Below are positions 41,499-49,524 of a stretch of 64,000 nt of DNA, piece by piece. Within the stretch, counting starts at the first letter, position 1; each line of letters starts with the position of its first letter. The stretch comes from Kribbella sp. NBC_01245 (lineage in GTDB: Bacteria; Actinomycetota; Actinomycetes; Propionibacteriales; Kribbellaceae). The notes under the pieces are model-generated. The model was not told where the DNA came from and did no database searches. It saw nothing but the letters and a program-made list of their open reading frames with translations. The stretch lies in the NCBI RefSeq assembly GCF_036226525.1, contig NZ_CP108487.1, positions 7,750,001 to 7,814,000 of the forward strand, given 5' to 3'. The translations under genes and the position numbers were made by a program.

Positions 41499-42136
41499 TC
41501 GGGGCGTTTGACGGCCGCAAGTAGGCCGTCGCCGACCGGAAGAAGAGCCGAGACGAGGTCGTCGTCTTCCCGGATGGCGCGGATCAGGTCGCGGATGGCG
41601 GTGGTGTCGGGGTCGCGCTGGGCCGGGTCGGCGACTCGGTCGTGCCAGAGGGCGTTGTCGAAGGCGACGACGCCGCCGGGGCGCAGTAGGCGGAGGGCCT
41701 CGGAGAGGTAGCCCGTGTACTCCCGCTTGTCCGCGTCGCAGAAGACCAGGTCGTAGTGCCCGTCGGTCAGGCGCGGCACGACATCCAGCGCCGAGCCGGC
41801 GATCAACCGGAAGCGCTGCGACGGGATGCCCGCGTCCAGGAAGGTCTTGCGGGCGAGGCGCTGGTTCTCCGCGTCGATGTCGACGGTCGTGAGCGTGCCG
41901 TCCGCGCGCATTCCGCGCAGCAGCGCCAGCCCGGAGACGCCCGTGCCGGTACCGATCTCGACCACTGCTTTTGCGCCGACCGCGGCGGCCAGCAGGGTCA
42001 GCGCGGCGGCAGCACCCGGGCCGATCGAGGACACGCCACTGTCCTCGGCGGCCGCCCGGGCGCCGGCGACGACCTCGTCCTCACCGACGTACCCCTCGGC
42101 GTACGCCCAGGATTCTGGCTTGATCCCCGTGATGAT
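41495..42136 (-). CDS. SAM-dependent O-methyltransferase, Rv1220c-like, with apparent AUC start
   Basis: The methyltransferase core has VVEIGTGTGVSGLALL near 60 (SAM-binding loop), TTVDIDAENQRLA and DLVFCDADKREY. The only standard in-frame start, GTG 42034, would remove the conserved segment KPESWAYAEGYVGEDEV, which is open and well conserved upstream. No ATG, GTG or TTG exists in frame before the stop at 42269-42271. AGGAGGG lies just 5 to 8 nt before two ATC codons at 42136 and 42133, giving 212-213 residues, close to the 215 of Rv1220c. It overlaps the formamidase stop convergently. Confidence 0.8.
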   Translation of the reverse strand: MITGIKPESWAYAEGYVGEDEVVAGARAAAEDSGVSSIGPGAAAALTLLAAAVGAKAVVEIGTGTGVSGLALLRGMRADGTLTTVDIDAENQRLARKTFLDAGIPSQRFRLIAGSALDVVPRLTDGHYDLVFCDADKREYTGYLSEALRLLRPGGVVAFDNALWHDRVADPAQRDPDTTAIRDLIRAIREDDDLVSALLPVGDGLLAAVKRPD

Positions 42137-42273
42137 GCTGCCCTCCTCGAAACCCCGCGCCTCCCGCGGTCGATGGTGTCCGTGGTGCTGCTGATACTCC
42201 CCGAAACCTACGGGGAAACCTACGGCGAAGCCTAGTGCCCTGTTAGTAATGGGCGTTCCACTCCCGCACTACC

Positions 42274-42388
42274 TGTTCATTCTTGTTCGTAGCCTCTTAT
42301 ACTGAGCAGATATGATCGGCTTTTCGGAGAGATCCCCACAAGATCCGAAGAGATCCGGAGAGATCTCAGGGAGAGGAGGCTGCGCGTG
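42274..42388 (+). promoter_or_regulatory. Orphan promoter-leader-start region, possible relic of sigE 5' end
   Basis: TGTTCA (42274-42279) and TATACT (42298-42303), 18 bp apart, resemble a vegetative promoter. A leader with several AGATCC repeats (about 42330-42367) follows, then AGGAGG at 42374 and a GTG at 42386. The first codons (VTSPTAVS) resemble the sigE start (VTTPDTAS). The reading frame then runs antisense through the DeoR gene and is not coding. In M. tuberculosis the O-methyltransferase is directly divergent from sigE, so this may be a stranded 5' end. Confidence 0.4.
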
Positions 42389-42406
42389 ACTTCGCCGACC
42401 GCGGTC

Positions 42407-43189
42407 TCATGCCCTGATGACGTCGATACCTGCCTCCTTGAAGACGGTCAGCTGGGACTCGTCGGCCTGACCGTCGGTGACGAGCGTGTCGATCTCGGTC
42501 AGTTCACAGATGCGCGCAAATGCGCGTTGGCCGAGTTTCGAGCTGTCCGCGACCACGACCACCTTGGCCGCCCGGCTGACGATCAGCTGGTTGATGTTGG
42601 CCTCACCCTCGTGATGAGCGGTGGCACCGGTCTCGTCGATCCCGTCGACACCGATGAACGCGATGTCCAGCGACAGGTCGGCCAGGATGCGATGCGACAG
42701 CGGCCCGATCATCTCGTACGACTGCGGTCGCGCGACGCCTCCGGTCAGCACCATCTTCACGTGCGGACGAACGATCAGCTCGTTGGCGATGTTCAGCGCG
42801 TTGGTCACCAGCGTGAAAGCCGGTTCGCCGTGTTCGGCGGACAGCTCCGGCCGGGTCGCCAGCGTGCGCGCCACCTCGGAAATCGTCGTACCACCGTTCA
42901 TGCCGATCACCATGCCGCGGCGAACCAGCGTGGACGCGGCCTGCGCGATCCGCTGCTTCTCCGAGGCGAACCGCGCGGTCTTGTAGCGCAGCGGCAAGTC
43001 GTACGACACCGCGTTCGCGACCGCGCCACCCCGGGTCCGGGTGAGGAGCTGCTGTTTACCGAGATGGTCGAGGTCCCGCCGGATCGTGGCCGCGGAGACA
43101 TGCAGCTGCTCGGCCAGTTCGTCGACGTCGATGGCGCCCTTCTCGGCGAGCGCTTCGAGCAAGGTGTTCAGGCGTTCATAACGCTTCAC
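42407..43189 (-). CDS. DeoR-family transcriptional regulator
   Basis: This 260-residue repressor has the DeoR helix-turn-helix (LAEQLHVSAATIRRDLDHL near 24-42) and the sugar-phosphate sensing domain with GGTTISEVA near 98 and SLDIAFIGVDGIDE. GTG 43189 has GGAGG 7 nt upstream. It is divergent from the SIS gene, and its probable binding site is the TTCGA array at 43243. The ligand is likely a phosphosugar or phosphorylated amino sugar. Confidence 0.9.
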   Translation of the reverse strand: MKRYERLNTLLEALAEKGAIDVDELAEQLHVSAATIRRDLDHLGKQQLLTRTRGGAVANAVSYDLPLRYKTARFASEKQRIAQAASTLVRRGMVIGMNGGTTISEVARTLATRPELSAEHGEPAFTLVTNALNIANELIVRPHVKMVLTGGVARPQSYEMIGPLSHRILADLSLDIAFIGVDGIDETGATAHHEGEANINQLIVSRAAKVVVVADSSKLGQRAFARICELTEIDTLVTDGQADESQLTVFKEAGIDVIRA

Positions 43190-43242
43190 CCAGGCTCCTC
43201 CTTCACACGTTCGGTCAGTCGGATGACTGCCGGTTCGCACCA

Positions 43243-43267
43243 TTCGATCATGTTCGAGCAGTTTCGA
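43243..43267. promoter_or_regulatory. Three TTCGA repeats at 10-bp spacing
   Basis: TTCGA occurs at 43243, 43253 and 43263, so that three copies lie on one face of the helix. They sit in the 101-bp gap between the divergent DeoR and SIS genes, 24 bp before the SIS start. Phased direct repeats are a usual DeoR-type binding arrangement. A weaker TTCGC copy lies at 43234. Confidence 0.6.
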
Positions 43268-43290
43268 CCATCACCATCAGTGGAGATCTC

Positions 43291-44178
43291 ATGACTGACA
43301 CCTCTTATGTGAGCGCGGAGATCCGCACTCAGCCCGATTTGTGGCGGCAAATGAACGACTCGATTGCGCAATACGCAGCGATCCTGCCCGGTGCGGGACA
43401 GCGCGTAGCCGTCGTCGGCTGCGGTACGTCCTGGTTCATGGGCATGGCCTACGCCTGCCTGCGGGAGGACAGCGGTCAGGGCCTGACCGACGCGTTCGCA
43501 GGCTCGGAATTCCCCTTCGGCCGGCCGTACGACGCGATCGTGGTGATCAGCCGTTCGGGTACGACGACCGAGGTGCTCGACCTGATCCGCCGGACCGAGC
43601 TGCCCACGATCGCGATCACCGCCACCCCGGGCTCACCGATCGTCGAGCTGGCCGATCAGACGATCATGCTCGACTTCGCGGATGAGCAGTCGGTTGTGCA
43701 GACCAGGTTCGCCACCACGACGCTTGCACTCTTGCGCGCGTCCCTCGGTTTCGGCGAGGACCTGGTGCAGGCGGCCAAGGACGCCGAGCACGCGCTGACC
43801 GTCGACGTGACTGAACTGGCCGCGCTCGAGCAGGTGACGTACGTCGGTACGCGCTGGACCGTCGGCCTGGCCCACGAAGCGGGTCTCAAGCAGCGCGAGG
43901 CCGCCGCCGCGTGGACCGAGGCCTACCCGGCGATGGACTACCGCCACGGCCCGATCGCCATCGCCCAGCCCGGCCGTGGCGTCTGGATCTTCGGCGAGGC
44001 GCCCGCGGGTCTGCTCGACGACGTCGCCGCGACCGGCGCCACGATCGTGCACCACCCGGACCTCGACCCGATGGCGTCCCTCGTGATCGCCCAGCGCGTA
44101 GCCGTCGCCAAGGCCCTCTCCCTCGGCCTCAACCCCGACCAGCCCCGCAGCCTCACCCGCTCAGTAATCCTCGCCTGA
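43291..44178 (+). CDS. SIS-domain sugar isomerase/deaminase-like protein
   Basis: This 295-residue protein carries two SIS subdomains (VAVVGCGTSWFMGMAYA near 38 and YVGTRWTVGLAHEAGLK near 190), like AgaS and the isomerase half of GlmS. ISRSGTTTEVLDL is the phosphosugar-binding loop. EAYPAMDYRHGPIA resembles the E-x5-D-x-H segment near the active site of such isomerases. It probably processes an amino-sugar phosphate under DeoR control. It does not have the N-terminal glutaminase domain of GlmS. Confidence 0.85.
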   Translation: MTDTSYVSAEIRTQPDLWRQMNDSIAQYAAILPGAGQRVAVVGCGTSWFMGMAYACLREDSGQGLTDAFAGSEFPFGRPYDAIVVISRSGTTTEVLDLIRRTELPTIAITATPGSPIVELADQTIMLDFADEQSVVQTRFATTTLALLRASLGFGEDLVQAAKDAEHALTVDVTELAALEQVTYVGTRWTVGLAHEAGLKQREAAAAWTEAYPAMDYRHGPIAIAQPGRGVWIFGEAPAGLLDDVAATGATIVHHPDLDPMASLVIAQRVAVAKALSLGLNPDQPRSLTRSVILA

Positions 44179-44186
44179 CCCGCTGT

Positions 44187-44813
44187 TCAGACCCGAACAG
44201 CGGCCGTGACGGGGGAGTCGAGCGCCCACCCGAGCGACCCGTAGAGCCCGAGCCCGTCCTCGGTCGCCACCAGCACGCCCCGGTCCACACCCCGCTCGAC
44301 GGCGGCCCGCTCGAGCGCCGCCATCACCGTCCGCCCGAGCCCGCGCCGCCGATGCGCGGGCTCGGTCACGACCTGGTCGACGGTCATCGCGCCCCTCGCG
44401 AACGCCCCCTGCCCCCGCGCGGCGACCTCCCCATCCGCGGCGACGACCCGGACCTCGACCAACGGCCCATCACCCGCCACCTCCACGCCGTACGTCGTCT
44501 GCTGAGGCTCTGGTACGACGCTGAGGCTCTTGCTCATCAAGAATTCGGGCGGCTCGACCCGCCATCCGGCCGGCAACGCCTCGCGAACGACCTCGGGTTC
44601 GGCGCACACCTTCAGCCAGCTCCCGGTCTGCTCGAGCCTTTTCGCGAGCTCCGGCACCACGCGTACGTCGTACCGCGGCAGCACATAGCGAACGACCTGG
44701 CCGGGCCGCCCCACGTCGACCCGCAGCCCCTCCACCACCTCGACCGGCATCGCCGTACCGCGCGAAACCGCCCACCCGAACGCCCATTCCCGCACCAGTT
44801 CGTCAAGATCCAT
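44187..44813 (-). CDS. GNAT N-acetyltransferase
   Basis: This 208-residue protein has a C-terminal GNAT core: TVDQVVTEPAHRRRGLGRTVMAAL near 148-170 and LVATEDGLGLYGSLGW. The N-terminal part is variable. ATG 44813 is chosen; an ATG at 44831 would add six residues, and both have weak ribosome sites. It converges on the SIS gene and is divergent from the biotin carrier. The substrate is unknown. Confidence 0.8.
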   Translation of the reverse strand: MDLDELVREWAFGWAVSRGTAMPVEVVEGLRVDVGRPGQVVRYVLPRYDVRVVPELAKRLEQTGSWLKVCAEPEVVREALPAGWRVEPPEFLMSKSLSVVPEPQQTTYGVEVAGDGPLVEVRVVAADGEVAARGQGAFARGAMTVDQVVTEPAHRRRGLGRTVMAALERAAVERGVDRGVLVATEDGLGLYGSLGWALDSPVTAAVRV

Positions 44814-44904
44814 GGCGCCACTGTTCCCCATGGCACCGACAACCGGGATTAGGATCGGGCCGACCCTGGGGTCCGGGGCGAACCGGCGTGGAATGGGAGT
44901 GCGT

Positions 44905-45126
44905 GTGAGTCACACCGTGGTTGCCGAGCTGGTGGCGAACGTCTGGAAGGTGACCGCCAAGGCCGGGGATACCGTTGGACCCGAGGACACGCTGGTGATC
45001 CTGGAATCGATGAAGATGGAGATACCGGTGCTGGCCGAGGTGGCCGGCACAATCGTCGAGATGAAGGTCGTCGAGGGCGAGGTTGTCAACGACGGCGACC
45101 CGATAGCCGTCATAGAAGAAGACTGA
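44905..45126 (+). CDS. Biotin/lipoyl attachment carrier protein, TB7.3-like
   Basis: This 73-residue single-domain carrier has the attachment motif ESMKMEIPV with K37 as the site of biotinylation. It matches the small mycobacterial TB7.3 (71 residues). GTG 44905 with GGGAG 6 nt upstream is chosen over an ATG at 44893. Such proteins serve acyl-CoA carboxylases; the partner subunits are not nearby. Confidence 0.88.
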   Translation: MSHTVVAELVANVWKVTAKAGDTVGPEDTLVILESMKMEIPVLAEVAGTIVEMKVVEGEVVNDGDPIAVIEED

Positions 45127-45151
45127 ACTTCGGCTGAGAAGCCGGACCGCC

Positions 45152-45178
45152 GGGAACTTCGCCGTGGAACGCGACGTT
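45152..45178 (+). promoter_or_regulatory. ECF sigma-E-type promoter of sigE
   Basis: GGGAAC at 45152-45157 and CGTT at 45175-45178 are separated by 17 bp, matching the GGAAC-N16/17-CGTT form known for SigE and related ECF factors. It lies about 150 bp before the sigE start codon, so it predicts positive autoregulation through a leader of about 140 nt. Confidence 0.65.
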
Positions 45179-45326
45179 CACCACCCGTACAGCCGTACAA
45201 GACATTCAGGGTAAAGCCCGGGTGTCCCCGACGTGCGCAGAGGACGGTGAACGCGGCACCATGGTGGTCACGCTCATTGCACCGCAGATCGCGGATCGCA
45301 GGACGGGAACACAGGGAGGCAGCGTC

Positions 45327-45956
45327 GTGACAACACCCGACACCGCCTCTGCCGGGCTGCCCCAGCCCGCTCAGGCGCTGCCGAGCTGGGACGAGATCGT
45401 TCGCGATCACTCGGCCCGGGTCTATCGGCTGGCTTACCGGCTGACCGGTAACAAGCACGACGCGGAGGACCTCACCCAGGAGGTCTTCGTCCGGGTTTTC
45501 CGGTCGCTGTCGTCGTACACGCCGGGCACGTTCGAGGGCTGGCTGTACCGGATCACCACGAACCTGTTCCTCGACGGCGCCCGCCGCAAGCAGCGGATCC
45601 GCTTCGACGGTCTGCCCGAGGACGCGCACGACCGGCTGCCGGCCCGCGGGCACGGCCCGGCGGAGAAGTACGACCACGACTCGTTCGACCACGACGTGCA
45701 GAGCGCGCTGGACTCCCTTCCGGAGGACTTCCGCGCCGCCGTGGTGCTCTGCGACATCGAGGGCATGACCTATGACGAGATCGCCGACGTCCTGGACGTG
45801 AAGCTCGGAACCGTGCGTAGCCGCATCCACCGCGGCCGTTCGATGCTGCGCAAGCACCTCGAGCACCGGGCGCCGCGCGACGGACAGACCCGGGTCAGCG
45901 GCCCGCCGGCGGACGGCGCCCGCGACCCCCTCACCGCCGGAGGTGACGGCCGATGA
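45327..45956 (+). CDS. sigE: ECF RNA polymerase sigma factor SigE
   Basis: This 209-residue ECF factor has region 2 (ARVYRLAYRLTGNKHDAEDLTQEVFVRVFRS near 30-60) and region 4 (FRAAVVLCDIEGMTYDEIADVLDVKLGTVRSRIHRGR near 140-176), very close to mycobacterial SigE (Rv1221). GTG 45327, preceded by GGGAGG at 7 nt, is preferred over two upstream starts. It heads sigE-anti-sigma-rseB-htrA-tatB, the envelope-stress operon. Confidence 0.94.
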   Translation: MTTPDTASAGLPQPAQALPSWDEIVRDHSARVYRLAYRLTGNKHDAEDLTQEVFVRVFRSLSSYTPGTFEGWLYRITTNLFLDGARRKQRIRFDGLPEDAHDRLPARGHGPAEKYDHDSFDHDVQSALDSLPEDFRAAVVLCDIEGMTYDEIADVLDVKLGTVRSRIHRGRSMLRKHLEHRAPRDGQTRVSGPPADGARDPLTAGGDGR

Positions 45957-46570
45957 CCAGTCAGCACCCGCTCGACAAGCTCAGCGCGGCGGTCGACGGT
46001 GGGCTCGACCACGAGACCCGGGAGAAGGTGCTCAGCCATCTGGTCGGCTGTGACGCCTGCCGGGCCGAGGTGGACGAGCAGCGCCGGCTCAAGGCCCGCA
46101 TGCTCGAGCTCGATACGCCAGGCCCCTCCGAGGACCTGATGCAGCGGTTGCTCGGCGTGCCCGCGTTCTCTACCGAGCCCCGCGAGGAGGTCCGGTCCGT
46201 GCTCACGCCCGCGGTCAGCCTCAGCCCGCAGCGTTCCGTCTTTCCGGCCGCGAGAACCGGTCAGACCCGCCCCGGCGGTCAGCGCCCGGCCCGCACCACC
46301 AGGCGTCGTACGACGGTGCTCGGTGCCGCTGGTTCGGCCGCCGCGGTCGCAACCCTGCTCGGTACGGCGTTCGTCATCGGTGATCCCGCTCGCGAGCAGC
46401 AGCCGCCGTTGCTGCAGCCGCCGGTGAGCAGCTTCTCCGCGGACTACGCGAGCACGATGACCGGTTATCCCTTCGGCGACCCGGCCGTTCTGCTCACCTC
46501 GCTGAACGGTCCCGCCTTCGCGAATCAGGGGTCGGTACTGCTCCAGCCGGCGGCTTCCTCCGGCCGGTAG
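45953..46570 (+). CDS. Zinc-finger anti-sigma factor, RseA-like
   Basis: This 205-residue membrane protein has the ZAS motif H29-x3-C33-x2-C36 in the N-terminal cytoplasmic domain, a basic linker and one transmembrane helix near 120-143 (VLGAAGSAAAVATLLGTAFV). The last 55 residues lie outside the membrane. It should hold SigE inactive until signalled. It overlaps sigE by ATGA and matches Rv1222 in position. Confidence 0.9.
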   Translation: MTSQHPLDKLSAAVDGGLDHETREKVLSHLVGCDACRAEVDEQRRLKARMLELDTPGPSEDLMQRLLGVPAFSTEPREEVRSVLTPAVSLSPQRSVFPAARTGQTRPGGQRPARTTRRRTTVLGAAGSAAAVATLLGTAFVIGDPAREQQPPLLQPPVSSFSADYASTMTGYPFGDPAVLLTSLNGPAFANQGSVLLQPAASSGR

Positions 46571-46572
46571 TG

Positions 46573-47670
46573 ATGGCCACCTCCACCAGGAACCTGTCCC
46601 GCGTCGCCGTTCTGGTCAGTACGGCGCTGCTCTCGTTCGGCCTGCCCTTGCCGCAGGCCCGGGCCGAGCAGTTGCCGCCGAGCGAGCGGGCGGATTCGCC
46701 GAGCGCGATCAAGTGGCTCGAGCGGGCCGCCTCCGCGCCGGACCGGGTCTCCTTCCACGCCACCCAGCAGGTCACCTCGTGGGGGCCGCAGGGCGCGAGT
46801 TCGGCGATGCTCGACGTGGTGCATGCCGCGCAACAGGGCTCGCAGATCACCGTGCTCGGGACGGGCGAGTCCGACGGGGTGAAGGCGTTCATCCAGCGCA
46901 CCGGGCATGCCCTCGGGCCGACGGTCGACGGTGGACCGCTGTCGTTGCTCAAAGCGACGTACGAGCTGGTCCTCGCGGGTGAGGCGAGCACGATCGGGCG
47001 GGCCGCCGTGCTGGTCGAGGCCCGGCGCGACGACCAGACCCTGGCTGCACGCTTCTGGATCGACAAGGCGACGGGCCTACTGCTGCAGCGCCAGCTCTAC
47101 ACGGTCGACGGCTCGAAGGTGGTCCGCGCGACCGTCTTCACCGCGCTGGATGTCGGGCCCAAGCAGGAGTTCATGAGTCACCTGCCGCCGATGCTGCCCG
47201 ATGGCGACGAGCCGCCGCTCGGCACCGGCGAGGCGGGCCGGCTGCGCAACGAAGGCTGGAACTGCGCCGACCAACTGCCCGCCTCGCTGCGGTTGTACGA
47301 CGTGCACACCGACGAGGCGGCCGGGTCGATCCAGTTCGCGTACTCCGACGGCCTGTTCAACGTGTCGGTCTTCGAGCAGCGCGGAGGCCTCGATCCGGCC
47401 GCGCTGACGGGCTACACGGCCGCCACGACCCACGATGGCGCTCCGGTCTACGTCCGCTACGGAATGCCGTCGTACGCCGTGTGGGAGTCGCGCGGCATCG
47501 TCTACACCTTGGTCGGCGATATCCCGTTCGACGTGATGGATCAGGTCGTCGCGGCCTTCCCGCACGAGCTGCCGGAACAGCCTCGCGCCATCGACCGGAT
47601 GGGCAAGGGACTGGCCAAGATGGCGTTGTGGCTCACGCCGATGGGTGCACTGTCGTCAAAGCTGGGATAA
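46573..47670 (+). CDS. RseB/MucB-like sigma-E regulatory protein
   Basis: This 365-residue exported protein has a signal peptide cleaved after ARA (near residue 31) and a RseB-type lipoprotein-localisation-like fold (SAIKWLERAASAPDRVSFHATQ, then IDKATGLLLQRQLYT) with the C-terminal domain ending PMGALSSKLG. Such proteins bind the extracytoplasmic part of the anti-sigma factor. ATG 46573 directly follows the anti-sigma stop. M. tuberculosis does not have this gene at the locus. Confidence 0.85.
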   Translation: MATSTRNLSRVAVLVSTALLSFGLPLPQARAEQLPPSERADSPSAIKWLERAASAPDRVSFHATQQVTSWGPQGASSAMLDVVHAAQQGSQITVLGTGESDGVKAFIQRTGHALGPTVDGGPLSLLKATYELVLAGEASTIGRAAVLVEARRDDQTLAARFWIDKATGLLLQRQLYTVDGSKVVRATVFTALDVGPKQEFMSHLPPMLPDGDEPPLGTGEAGRLRNEGWNCADQLPASLRLYDVHTDEAAGSIQFAYSDGLFNVSVFEQRGGLDPAALTGYTAATTHDGAPVYVRYGMPSYAVWESRGIVYTLVGDIPFDVMDQVVAAFPHELPEQPRAIDRMGKGLAKMALWLTPMGALSSKLG

Positions 47671-47733
47671 TCGTAAAGAACGGGTGCTGGACAGACCCGC
47701 GACCAGATGAGACGACGACGTGAGGTGGGCCCG

Positions 47734-49083
47734 ATGAGCTGGCACGATTCGGAGCCGACGACGCCCATCCCCACCAATCCCGACCCGAATTTGCGGCACC
47801 GCCCTGAGCCGAGGCCCTACCTGCACGCCCAGCAACAGGGCGCGCAACAGGGCCCACCACAAGGCCCGCCACAGGATCCGACCTTCAGGCCGGTCTACCA
47901 GGGACAGGCGTGGCCGACGGAGCGTCGAGGCATGTACGGCCCGCCGCCACCGCCGCTCCAGCCGATCCAGCCATGGCACCAGCAGCAGGCCATCCCGTTC
48001 GGCCCGCCGCCTTCGAGCGGCAAGAAGAACGGCCGGGTCATCGCCCTGGCAGCCGTCGTCGCACTCCTGGTCGGCCTGATCGGCGGAGCCGCCGCCGCTC
48101 TCGCCGTGGTCGCGCTCGACGACAACGTGGCCGTGGAGCCGCCCGCGATCGGTAATGGCGCCGCCCCCAGGCTGCGCACCGGTTCCGTCTCGGCCGTGGC
48201 CGCCAGCCTGTTGCCGAGCGTCGTTCAGCTCAAGGTGCAGGGCGGTGAGGACGGCGCCACCGGTTCGGGCTTCGTCATCGACGGCGAGGGCCACGTCCTC
48301 ACCAACAACCACGTCGTCTCCGCCGCGGCCCAGGCCGGCGGCAAGATCCAGGTGGTCACGGACAAGGGCACGACGGCGACCGCGCGGCTCATCGGCCGCT
48401 CCCCGGCGTACGACCTGGCCGTCGTGCAGGTGACCGGCCTGTCCGCGCCGGCGGTCCAGTTCGGCCGCTCCGACAACGCCGTGGTCGGTCAGGACGTGCT
48501 GGCCATCGGTTCCCCGCTCGGCCTCGCCGGCACGGTCACGGCCGGCATCGTCTCCGCCAAGAACCGGCCCGTCACCGCGGGTGGCGAAGGCGAGATCTCG
48601 TACATCAACGCCCTCCAGACCGATGCCGCGATCAACCCGGGCAACTCCGGCGGCCCGCTGGTCGATATGACCGGCCGCGTCATCGGCGTGAACTCGGCCA
48701 TCGCCACCGTGCGCGGCAGCACCGCCGGGACCAGCGGCAATATCGGTCTCGGCTTCGCCATTCCGATCGACCAGGCCCGCCGGACCGCGCAGCAGCTGAT
48801 CGCGACCGGCAAGGCGTCGTACCCGGTGATCGGGGCCAACGTCGACATGCAGTTCGAGGGCGGTGCCAAGGTCACCGGCGTGAGCGCCAGTTCGCCCGCA
48901 CAACGGGCCGGGCTGCGGGCGGGCGACATCATCACCGCGATCGAAGGTCAGGGCGTCACCAGCGCGGAGGCCCTGATCGTCGCCATCCGTGCCCACCAGC
49001 CCGGCGAGAACGTGCGATTGAGCTACCAGCGAGACGGTCAGGCGAGGCAGGTTTCGGTCAAGTTGGGCCAGCAGACGGGCTGA
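47734..49083 (+). CDS. htrA: HtrA-family membrane-anchored serine protease
   Basis: This 449-residue protease has a proline/glutamine-rich cytoplasmic arm (1-100), a membrane helix (101-127), a trypsin-like domain with the triad H193 (NNHVV), D227 (AYDLAVV) and S305 (GNSGGP), and a C-terminal PDZ domain (from about 355). It degrades or refolds damaged exported proteins. ATG 47734 has GAGGTG upstream. It corresponds to Rv1223 in the SigE locus. Confidence 0.94.
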   Translation: MSWHDSEPTTPIPTNPDPNLRHRPEPRPYLHAQQQGAQQGPPQGPPQDPTFRPVYQGQAWPTERRGMYGPPPPPLQPIQPWHQQQAIPFGPPPSSGKKNGRVIALAAVVALLVGLIGGAAAALAVVALDDNVAVEPPAIGNGAAPRLRTGSVSAVAASLLPSVVQLKVQGGEDGATGSGFVIDGEGHVLTNNHVVSAAAQAGGKIQVVTDKGTTATARLIGRSPAYDLAVVQVTGLSAPAVQFGRSDNAVVGQDVLAIGSPLGLAGTVTAGIVSAKNRPVTAGGEGEISYINALQTDAAINPGNSGGPLVDMTGRVIGVNSAIATVRGSTAGTSGNIGLGFAIPIDQARRTAQQLIATGKASYPVIGANVDMQFEGGAKVTGVSASSPAQRAGLRAGDIITAIEGQGVTSAEALIVAIRAHQPGENVRLSYQRDGQARQVSVKLGQQTG

Positions 49084-49167
49084 CCCCCGTTCGGCCTTTG
49101 TCAGCGGCTACCCTGGCTGCGGTCCGCCCGCACGGCGCGGCCGATCGGGAGTGAGTGAGGAGCGGAC

Positions 49168-49524
49168 ATGTTCGGCATCGGGGTTCCCGAGATGATGGTG
49201 ATCGGTGTCGTCGCCATTCTCGTGTTCGGCCCGGACCGGCTACCGGAGTTCGCCCGGACGGCCGGCCGCCTGCTGCGCCAGATGCGGCAGATGGTCAGCA
49301 ACGCCCAGAACGATCTGCGCAACGAGCTCGGCCCCGAGTTCGCGGACCTGGACGTGCGCGATCTCAACCCGCGCAGCTTCGTCCGCAAGCACCTGCTCGA
49401 AGGTATCGACGATGACGACAACGACGCGCTGGACAAGCCCGTCGCGTCGTCCGTCGACATGATGAACGGCCGGCCGCGGCTGCCCGCCGGCCAGCCCGCG
49501 CCGTACGACTCGGAAGCTACTTGA
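49168..49524 (+). CDS. tatB: Twin-arginine translocase subunit TatB
   Basis: This 118-residue protein starts MFGIGVPEMMVIGVVAILVFGPDRLPEFAR with a short membrane helix, Glu8 and the FGP hinge, followed by an amphipathic helix. A charged tail (GIDDDDND) follows. TatB recognises Tat signal peptides with TatC; the solute-binding lipoprotein and the GH20 enzyme in this window carry twin-arginine signals. The order htrA-tatB is the same as Rv1223-Rv1224. Confidence 0.93.
   Translation: MFGIGVPEMMVIGVVAILVFGPDRLPEFARTAGRLLRQMRQMVSNAQNDLRNELGPEFADLDVRDLNPRSFVRKHLLEGIDDDDNDALDKPVASSVDMMNGRPRLPAGQPAPYDSEAT

Noticed and set aside
42386..43294. 302-residue reading frame on the plus strand starting after a strong AGGAGG
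   Set aside because: It is antisense to the conserved DeoR gene and encodes no recognisable domain; only its first codons and leader are of interest.
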